Shown piece after piece: positions 12,152 to 17,665 of a stretch of DNA of 17,665 bases (position 1 is its first letter; each line of letters starts with the position of its first letter). The DNA is taken from contig CAZJFS010000087.1 of assembly GCA_964545075.1 (NCBI GenBank), positions 1 through 17,665 of the forward strand, written 5' to 3'. The notes under the pieces were generated by a model, which saw only the letters and a list, made by a program, of their open reading frames with translations, did not search any database and was not told the origin of the DNA. The translations under genes were made by a program, and so were the position numbers. This stretch comes from DAOPXV01 sp035352535. GTDB taxonomy: Bacteria > Muiribacteriota > UBA9980.

Positions 12152-13389
12152 ATTTTAACAAAAAATCTTTAATGATCATGGCATTTTGCGGAGCGTTCGC
12201 GGCGGCATTCATGTATGCCGATATTCGCGAGGGCGGAGAAGGCGGGCGCGGGGCGGATGGAACGCCTCTCGCGATGAACAGATTGATGGCGTCTAACGAT
12301 GCTATCGACATCTCGGGCGTTATAGAGTTTAAAAAGATCAATCTTTCATTTAAAAACGCTGGCAAGATAACGGAACTTGCTTTTGACGAAGGCGTAAAAG
12401 TGAAAAAGGGCGACATTCTGGCGCGGCTGGACATCCTGGAACTTGCCTCGCAAAAGGTCCGCATGGAGAACGCTCTGGCTTATTCAAACTCGCTCGTGCC
12501 CCAGATCGAGGCGGGGATCGAATTTCAAAAGGCCAGCATGCGGAGCCAGATAATGGCGGCTAACGCGCTTCTCGCCGCGGCTAAATCCAGGCTCGAAGAG
12601 GCGGTCGCCGGAAACAGGCTTCAGCAGATCGAACAGGCGAAGGCGTCGCTTGCCAAAAGCCAGGTTGAATATGAAAGGCTGGAGTCTGACTATAAGCGCT
12701 ATGTCGAACTCAATAAAAGCGGCTCGACGTCTAAGCAGGCGCTGGAAAGCGTGCGCACCCAGTATCTGGCGGCCGGACAGCTTCTCGCGGCGGCGCGCGA
12801 GCAATACGATCTTTTGAAGGAAGGCGCGAGGCGCGAAACCATAGAGCAGTTGAAAGCCGGAGTGGAGCAGGCGAAGGCGCAGGTGCTCGGGGCGGAGGCG
12901 ATCGAATTTCAGATCAAAAAGACGCTGAGCGAACTGGAATCGGTAAAAAAAGACATCGAAGTCAAAAAATCGGACATTGAAACGCTGAACATAAAGATCG
13001 CCGACTCGACGCTTTCGGCGCCGGAGGACGGCGTGATACTCGAAAAATTCAGCGAAACGTCGGAGGTCGTCGGGACGGCTTCGCCGGTCGGAGTTCTGGC
13101 GAACATGAAGGACGCGTGGGTGCGCGGCTATATTCCCGAAGAGGACCTGGGAAAGGTCAAGATCGGGCATAAGGTCGAGGTAGTGTCGGACAGTTTTCCG
13201 AATAAAAAATACGCCGGTTATGTCGCGTATATATCGCCGGAAGCTGAATTCACGCCAAAAAATGTGCAGACCAAGCGTGAACGCGTGAAACTCGTATATC
13301 GCGTGAAAATAAACGTCGATAACGCGGCGGGCGAATTGAAGCTCGGGATGCCGGTGGACGCGAAGATCAAAGCCTGGGCTGAGAACTGA
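12148..13389 (+). CDS. HlyD-family periplasmic adaptor (membrane fusion protein), YbhG-like
   Basis: 413 residues. It links an inner-membrane ABC exporter to an outer-membrane channel. An N-terminal signal or membrane anchor (about 6-24, LMIMAFCGAFAAAFMYA) is followed by the first biotinyl-lipoyl half (ISGVIEFKKINLSFKNAGKI, then DEGVKVKKGDILARLD). A long alpha-helical hairpin rich in Ala, Glu, Gln and Lys spans about 95-285. The second lipoyl half follows (STLSAPEDGVILEKF), then the beta-barrel domain with AWVRGYIPEEDLGKVKIGHK. The segment FTPKNVQTKRERVKLVYRVK is characteristic of YbhG-type adaptors. Its start overlaps the tetR stop. No TolC-like outer-membrane gene is visible in the window, so the channel is probably encoded elsewhere. 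The downstream gap to the first ATPase start is about 108 bases with no terminator, consistent with one operon. Confidence 0.94.
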   Translation: MNFNKKSLMIMAFCGAFAAAFMYADIREGGEGGRGADGTPLAMNRLMASNDAIDISGVIEFKKINLSFKNAGKITELAFDEGVKVKKGDILARLDILELASQKVRMENALAYSNSLVPQIEAGIEFQKASMRSQIMAANALLAAAKSRLEEAVAGNRLQQIEQAKASLAKSQVEYERLESDYKRYVELNKSGSTSKQALESVRTQYLAAGQLLAAAREQYDLLKEGARRETIEQLKAGVEQAKAQVLGAEAIEFQIKKTLSELESVKKDIEVKKSDIETLNIKIADSTLSAPEDGVILEKFSETSEVVGTASPVGVLANMKDAWVRGYIPEEDLGKVKIGHKVEVVSDSFPNKKYAGYVAYISPEAEFTPKNVQTKRERVKLVYRVKINVDNAAGELKLGMPVDAKIKAWAEN

Positions 13390-13497
13390 GCGAGACGGTA
13401 ATGAAATTAGAATAGTTGTTGACTCGGGCGCGGCTTTACTGAATTTATAGGGCTTTTGAGTGATGATGAAAGATAATGAGAGACTATGAGGGATAAT

Positions 13498-14451
13498 ATG
13501 AAAAATAATGCGACGGAAAATTCGGATATTGCGATAAGCGTCGAAGGGCTTTCGAAGTCGTTCGGAAAGACGCGCGCGCTGGACGGGGCGACGCTTTCCG
13601 TAAAGCGCGGCGAGATATTCGGCATACTCGGCCCGGACGGAGCCGGGAAGACGACGATGATGAGGATAATAGCCGGGTTGATGCCGTACGAAGCGGGATC
13701 GGTGAAGGTCCTTTCGCGCGATCTTGCCGGCGGCCCGGGCGACCTGTGCGATCATATCGCTTATATGCCGCAGCGGTTCGGGCTTTACGAAGATCTGTCG
13801 GTGGCCGAGAACATTTATTTTTATTCCGATTTATACAACATGAAGCGCGGTCCCGAGTTGGACGGGCGTATCGACGAGCTTTTGAATTTTTGCAGGATGG
13901 CTCCTTTTAAAAGGCGTTTTGCGGGAAAACTTTCGGGCGGCATGAAGCAGAAGCTGGCTTTAACCTGCGCGCTGATCCACACTCCGGTCCTTCTATTGCT
14001 CGACGAGCCGACGAACGGCGTCGATCCTGTCTCGCGCCGCGAGTTCTGGAAGATACTTCAAAACATGCTCGCTACTGGCGTTACGATATTCGTATCGACG
14101 ACCTATCTCGACGAGGCGGAGCGCTGCAACAGGATAGCGTTTTTAAATAACGGAAAGATAACCGCTGTAGGCACGCCGAAGAAGCTGAAAAGCGATTCGG
14201 CGAAAAAGATGTGGAAGCTTGAAACGAGCGATAAATTCGCGGCCGTGGAGATATTAAAAAGCGTCGAAGGCGTGGTTTCCTCATATATAATGGGTTCGGC
14301 CGTTCATATCTTTACGCTGCGGGGAGCTCCCGAAGAGGTTCTCAGAACGGCGATTACAGGTAGTTTAAAGGCGAAAGGGCTCGAGGTCGGAAAATTTGAA
14401 AGTATAACCGCGAACCTGGAAGATATATTTATCGAGCAGATAGGGAGTTAG
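13498..14451 (+). CDS. ABC transporter ATPase 1 (matches YbhF first half)
   Basis: 317 residues from the ATG at 13498 (GAGGG five bases upstream); an in-frame ATG at 13486 is less well placed. Cytosolic nucleotide-binding subunit of a drug-type ABC-2 exporter. Motifs in order: Walker A GPDGAGKTT (D instead of the usual N, as in the first YbhF domain), Q-loop YMPQRFGLYEDLSV, signature LSGGMKQKLAL, and Walker B LLLLDEPTNGVDPVSRRE. In the switch region, VSTTYLDEAERC has Thr where the H-loop histidine is expected. The C-terminal about 90 residues are the DrrA/YbhF-type regulatory tail ending LEDIFIEQIGS. The intact signature and missing H-loop histidine suggest an asymmetric heterodimer with the second ATPase. 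A 120-base gap separates it from that gene, with no terminator. Confidence 0.94.
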   Translation: MKNNATENSDIAISVEGLSKSFGKTRALDGATLSVKRGEIFGILGPDGAGKTTMMRIIAGLMPYEAGSVKVLSRDLAGGPGDLCDHIAYMPQRFGLYEDLSVAENIYFYSDLYNMKRGPELDGRIDELLNFCRMAPFKRRFAGKLSGGMKQKLALTCALIHTPVLLLLDEPTNGVDPVSRREFWKILQNMLATGVTIFVSTTYLDEAERCNRIAFLNNGKITAVGTPKKLKSDSAKKMWKLETSDKFAAVEILKSVEGVVSSYIMGSAVHIFTLRGAPEEVLRTAITGSLKAKGLEVGKFESITANLEDIFIEQIGS

Positions 14452-14571
14452 GGGAAAGCGAGGCGAAGGGAACGGGTTTTAAATTATATGGAAGATGTAA
14501 GTTGGGAAATGAAAGTCGGGAATAAGTCGGGGTATGATTGCAAGGGGTAAGAATAAAGGCAGAGGTAAGAG

Positions 14572-15531
14572 ATGGAAAAGGACATAGCTGTATCGGTTAC
14601 GGATTTATACAAGATTTTTGGCGCTTTTCACGCGGTGGACGGCATTTCTTTCAGCGTGAAAAAGGGCAGTATATTCGGATTTTTGGGGCCGAACGGCGCC
14701 GGGAAATCGACGACGATAAAGATGCTCTGCGGCCTTCTCACGCCGAGCGCGGGCAGCGGCCGCATCGGCGGGCTCGACATTATGAAGGAGTCCGAGGCGA
14801 TAAGGCAGCGCATCGGATACATGTCGCAGAAATTTTCGCTTTACGACGACCTGACGGTCGTTGAAAACATCAGATTTTTCGGTACTCTTTATGGCATATA
14901 TGGCGGAGCGCTCGACGGGAGGGTCGAAACGGCACTGGAACTGGCGGGTTTGAAGGAGCGGCGCGACGTTATGACCGGCACGCTGCCGGGAGGCATAAAA
15001 CAGCGGCTGGCGCTCGGATGCGCCATACTTCACGAGCCGGAATTTTTATTTCTGGACGAGCCGACGTCGGGCGTCGATCCGATCTCGCGCCGCAACTTCT
15101 GGAACGTCATACACGATTTCGCGCGGGCCGGGATAACCGTGTTCGTCACGACGCATTACATGGAGGAAGCCGAGTACTGCGACCATCTGGTGCTGATATA
15201 TAAGGGAAAAATAGTGGTGCAGGGTACGCCGCTGGAGCTTAAGACTTCCAAGCTCGCGCGGAGCATATATAAAATAGACTGCGACGCGCCCGCTGAAATG
15301 TACGCGGCGCTCGACGGCCTCAAGAAATTCGATGAAGTGAATCTTTTCGGCGATTCGATACACGTCGTAACATTAGGCGGCATTGAATCCGTTAAGACGG
15401 CGGCGGCCGGGCTTTCGGCTAAGAGCGGAATACGGATCACGGCCGTAGAAAAAGCGCTCCCGTCGCTGGAGGACATATTCGTGCTGGCCATATCGGAGGC
15501 TGACGCGGCGGCGAGGGTGGATATAAAATGA
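14572..15531 (+). CDS. ABC transporter ATPase 2 (matches YbhF second half)
   Basis: 319 residues; ATG at 14572 with GAGGT five bases upstream. Motifs in order: Walker A GPNGAGKSTT, Q-loop YMSQKFSLYDDLTVVENIRF, a signature changed to LPGGIKQRLALG (Pro for Ser), Walker B FLFLDEPTSGVDPISRRNFW, and an intact H-loop VTTHYMEEAEYC. It ends with the family tail LPSLEDIFVLAI. In E. coli both ATPase halves are fused in YbhF; here they are separate adjacent genes of similar length. The pattern of substitutions is complementary to ATPase 1, so the two should pair with each other and not as homodimers. The last codons overlap the first permease gene (ATGA at 15528), indicating translational coupling. Substrate is unknown; related systems export drugs such as cephalosporins and chloramphenicol or exchange cations. 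Confidence 0.94.
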   Translation: MEKDIAVSVTDLYKIFGAFHAVDGISFSVKKGSIFGFLGPNGAGKSTTIKMLCGLLTPSAGSGRIGGLDIMKESEAIRQRIGYMSQKFSLYDDLTVVENIRFFGTLYGIYGGALDGRVETALELAGLKERRDVMTGTLPGGIKQRLALGCAILHEPEFLFLDEPTSGVDPISRRNFWNVIHDFARAGITVFVTTHYMEEAEYCDHLVLIYKGKIVVQGTPLELKTSKLARSIYKIDCDAPAEMYAALDGLKKFDEVNLFGDSIHVVTLGGIESVKTAAAGLSAKSGIRITAVEKALPSLEDIFVLAISEADAAARVDIK

Positions 15532-16661
15532 ACATGAGAAGGCTTTTTGCGATAACGAGAAAGGAATTTTTGCATATAATCAGGGACGTTCGAAGCCTGG
15601 TGGCGTCGCTTCTGATACCGATAATGCTTTTAGTGCTGTTCGGGTGGGCGCTCAACTTCGACGTGGACAACATCGAGACGGTGATATGCGATTTCGACAA
15701 TTCGCCCAAGAGCCGGGAGCTCGTTTCGCGCATATCGGAAAGCAGGTTTTTCAAGGTAGTGGACCATCCGGCGGGCATGAAGGAGCTCGAGCGGCACGTC
15801 ATGTTCGGGCGGGCGGCCATCGGCATAATCATTCCCGAGTCCTTCGACCGCGACATTTCAAGGGACGGATCGCCGGTGATCGGCGTGATAGTGGACGGGT
15901 CGGATTCTAACAGGGCGTCCATAGGCCTGGGGTATCTCAACAACATGATATCGATGTTTTCCAGCGAGCTTTTGCGGGACAAGATGATAAATCTCGGCGT
16001 GAAAAAGGTCGAATCGCCGATAGAGGTGCGGCAGAGGGTGTGGTTCAACCCGGAGCTGGAGAGCAAGAATTATATCGTGCCGGGGCTTATCGCGGTCATA
16101 ATGGCGGTCATTTCGGCGATGCTGACGGCGCTTACGATCGCGCGGGAATGGGAGCGCGGGACGATGGAGCAGCTCATATCGACGCCGGTTAGAAGCCACG
16201 AGCTGATACTCGGGAAGCTCATTCCGTACGTGATACTTGGGTATATCGACGTGGACGTATCGCTGGCGATGGGGATATTTGTGTTCGGGGTACCGTTCAA
16301 CGGTTCGTTTTTGACGTTTTTCGCGGTATCGACGATGTTTCTGATAGGAGCGATGTCGATGGGGCTTTTGATATCCATAATTGGAAAGACGCAGCTGGTG
16401 GCGAACCAGATGTCCATGCTGCTGGCGTTTTTGCCGGCGTTTCTGCTGTCGGGGTTCGCGTTCGCCATCGAGAATATGCCGATGCCGCTTCAATTTTTGA
16501 CAAAGCTTTTTCCGGCGACGTACTACGTGAAGATCGTCAAGGGCATTTTTCTCAAGGGGGTCGGGGTCAGGATGCTCTGGTATGACATGGCGCTTCTGGC
16601 CGTATATTGCGTGGCGCTGTTCGCGCTGGCCAATTTGAAATTCAAGAAGAGGCTGGAATAG
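15528..16661 (+). CDS. ABC-2 type permease 1 (YbhS-like)
   Basis: 377 residues, near the usual length for this family. Inner-membrane subunit of the exporter. An N-terminal amphipathic segment (FAITRKEFLHIIRDVRSL) leads into transmembrane helix 1 (about 24-44). A periplasmic domain of about 140 residues follows (VICDFDNSPKSRELVSRI, GRAAIGIIIPESFDRDI, VDGSDSNRASI, RVWFNPELESKNYIVPGLIA). Five hydrophobic helices occupy about 185-372, with the cytoplasmic loop AREWERGTMEQLISTPVRSH between the first two, the ABC-2 hallmark. PAFLLSGFAFAIENMP fits the usual re-entrant P-F-L-L-S-G motif. The start overlaps ATPase 2 and has GAGGG upstream. The second permease starts two bases after its stop codon. 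Confidence 0.95.
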   Translation: MNMRRLFAITRKEFLHIIRDVRSLVASLLIPIMLLVLFGWALNFDVDNIETVICDFDNSPKSRELVSRISESRFFKVVDHPAGMKELERHVMFGRAAIGIIIPESFDRDISRDGSPVIGVIVDGSDSNRASIGLGYLNNMISMFSSELLRDKMINLGVKKVESPIEVRQRVWFNPELESKNYIVPGLIAVIMAVISAMLTALTIAREWERGTMEQLISTPVRSHELILGKLIPYVILGYIDVDVSLAMGIFVFGVPFNGSFLTFFAVSTMFLIGAMSMGLLISIIGKTQLVANQMSMLLAFLPAFLLSGFAFAIENMPMPLQFLTKLFPATYYVKIVKGIFLKGVGVRMLWYDMALLAVYCVALFALANLKFKKRLE

Positions 16662-16663
16662 AT

Positions 16664-17665
16664 ATGTTTTCGATATACAAGATATGGCAGATACTAAAAA
16701 AGGAAATATTTCAGATATTGCGCGACGCGAAGCTGCGGGCTTTATTGATCGGGCCGCCGATCATACAGCTGGTGATCTTCGGATACGCGGTGAACATGGA
16801 CGTTCAGAACATAAGGACGGCGGTCGTGGACTGCGACGATTCGGTCTATTCGCGTGAATTCGTATCGCATCTGGCGTCGAACAAATATTTCGTGATAACG
16901 GAGCATTTCACCAACGCGGAGGAGGTCGCGCCGGCGATGGACGCGGGGAAGGTCATCTGCGCGGTGGTTATCGAGCGCGACTTCATGAGGAACATAGAGA
17001 ACGGGAAGACGGCGATGGTCCAGGTCATTCACGACGGGACCGATTCGAACACGGCGACGATGGTAATAAATTACACCAACGTGATAGCCATGAGTTACGC
17101 CCGCAACATTCAGAGGGACCGGATAGCCAGGCTCAACATAAAGCGGTCGCAGTCGGGGGCGCCGCCGGTCAAGATCGGCGCGATAGCGATGGAGCCGAGG
17201 ACATGGTTCAACGAGACGTTGGAATCGAGGAACTATTTCGTGCCGGGGCTTATGGGAACGATCATAATGCTTATAACGCTCATGCTCACGTCGATGGCGA
17301 TAGTGCGCGAAAAAGAGATCGGGACGATGGAGCAGCTGATGGTCACGCCGGTGAAGCCGATCGAGATAATATTTGGAAAGACGCTTCCTTTCGTGTTTGT
17401 CGGGCTTTTTCAGGCTCTTTTGATATTGACGGTGGCGGTTTTCTGGTTCGAGATAAAGGTCAAGGGCAGTCTTCTTTTACTATTTTCGGGCGCGCTCATA
17501 TTCATAATAAGCTGTTTGGGATTCGGCATTTTCATATCGACGCTCGCCAACACACAGCAGCAGGCGATGCTTATAACGACGTTTTTCTTCCTGCCGGCCA
17601 TGACGCTTTCCGGGTTCATGTTCCCGATCAACAATATGCCTTATCTGGTGCAGCTTTTCACTTAT
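16664..17665 (+). CDS. ABC-2 type permease 2 (YbhR-like), cut by window end
   Basis: 334 codons are visible without a stop; the family is usually about 370-380 residues, so roughly 40 C-terminal residues are missing. ATG at 16664, two bases after the preceding stop; the ribosome site is weak (GAGG about a dozen bases upstream), consistent with reinitiation. It parallels permease 1: KIWQILKKEIFQILRDAKLR, first helix (LIGPPIIQLVIFGYAVNM), periplasmic domain with VVDCDDSVYSREFVSHLAS and IHDGTDSNTATMVINYTN, then EPRTWFNETLESRNYFVPGL, helices, the loop VREKEIGTMEQLMVTPVKP and the motif PAMTLSGFMFPINNMP. The two permeases probably form the heterodimeric membrane core of the exporter. Any further operon gene lies outside the window. 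Confidence 0.94.
   Translation, partial: MFSIYKIWQILKKEIFQILRDAKLRALLIGPPIIQLVIFGYAVNMDVQNIRTAVVDCDDSVYSREFVSHLASNKYFVITEHFTNAEEVAPAMDAGKVICAVVIERDFMRNIENGKTAMVQVIHDGTDSNTATMVINYTNVIAMSYARNIQRDRIARLNIKRSQSGAPPVKIGAIAMEPRTWFNETLESRNYFVPGLMGTIIMLITLMLTSMAIVREKEIGTMEQLMVTPVKPIEIIFGKTLPFVFVGLFQALLILTVAVFWFEIKVKGSLLLLFSGALIFIISCLGFGIFISTLANTQQQAMLITTFFFLPAMTLSGFMFPINNMPYLVQLFTY

Noticed and set aside
12484..13755. 423-codon minus-strand ORF opposite the HlyD-type gene
   Set aside because: Its product is Arg/Phe/His-rich without any domain, while the plus strand encodes a textbook HlyD adaptor and the start of an ABC ATPase over the same span; it is a mirror of high-GC codon bias.

Overview
The window looks like a chromosomal segment of a diderm (Gram-negative-type) bacterium. 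Supporting signs are a lipobox lipoprotein, several Sec signal peptides, and an HlyD-type fusion protein with ABC-2 permeases that normally spans to an outer-membrane channel. Housekeeping promoters fit the sigma-70 consensus (TTGACA/TTGATT, 17-bp spacer, TATAAT), Shine-Dalgarno sites are good, and intrinsic terminators are clear. Isoleucine ATA codons are common even in GC-rich genes. I cannot place it in a named phylum from sequence alone; the exported proteins look like those of a poorly sampled lineage.

Layout. (1) Positions 1-655, minus strand: the N-terminal part of adenosylhomocysteinase (ahcY), with its promoter. (2) 656-1120: intergenic, with a 12-bp tandem repeat, an isolated tRNA T-arm fragment and the promoter of the next gene. 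(3) 1121-3819: two exported proteins. The first is a tyrosine-rich repeat protein interrupted by a frameshift. The second is a zinc-ribbon, proline-rich, helical-repeat protein. A strong terminator follows. (4) 3921-5260: AT-richer and repeat-laden, with one small orphan Xre/HigA-like regulator, three dispersed copies of a palindromic unit, a 10-bp tandem array, and a 40-bp tandem array that ends in an inverted copy of itself. (5) 5261-6112, minus strand: an AraC-type regulator with a GyrI-like effector domain. (6) 6210-9206: two more exported proteins, each with its own promoter and terminator, sharing an N-terminal KHxDP module and TPR-type C-terminal repeats. (7) 9254-11197: a siroheme-pathway precorrin-2 dehydrogenase and an Ig-like-domain lipoprotein. 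(8) 11320-17665: a TetR-controlled efflux operon (TetR, HlyD/YbhG-like, two ABC ATPases, two ABC-2 permeases) with the gene order of E. coli cecR(ybiH)-ybhGFSR, but with the tandem ATPase YbhF split into two genes. The last permease runs off the window end.

The least familiar content is the exported family in regions 3 and 6. Three proteins share a module of the form KH(F/Y/W)DPxHxGHxHQ, then a CxxC-x19-CxxC zinc ribbon, then a Pro/Tyr/Gln-rich tether. Each carries a different downstream architecture, and one has lost all four cysteines. A fourth exported gene nearby has the possible -1 slippery heptamer A AAA AAC, in frame, just before its frameshift. The efflux operon has a readable regulatory logic: a perfect 24-bp palindrome lies over the predicted start site of the tetR promoter, and the ATPase pair carries all its motif deviations in one of its two composite ATP sites.
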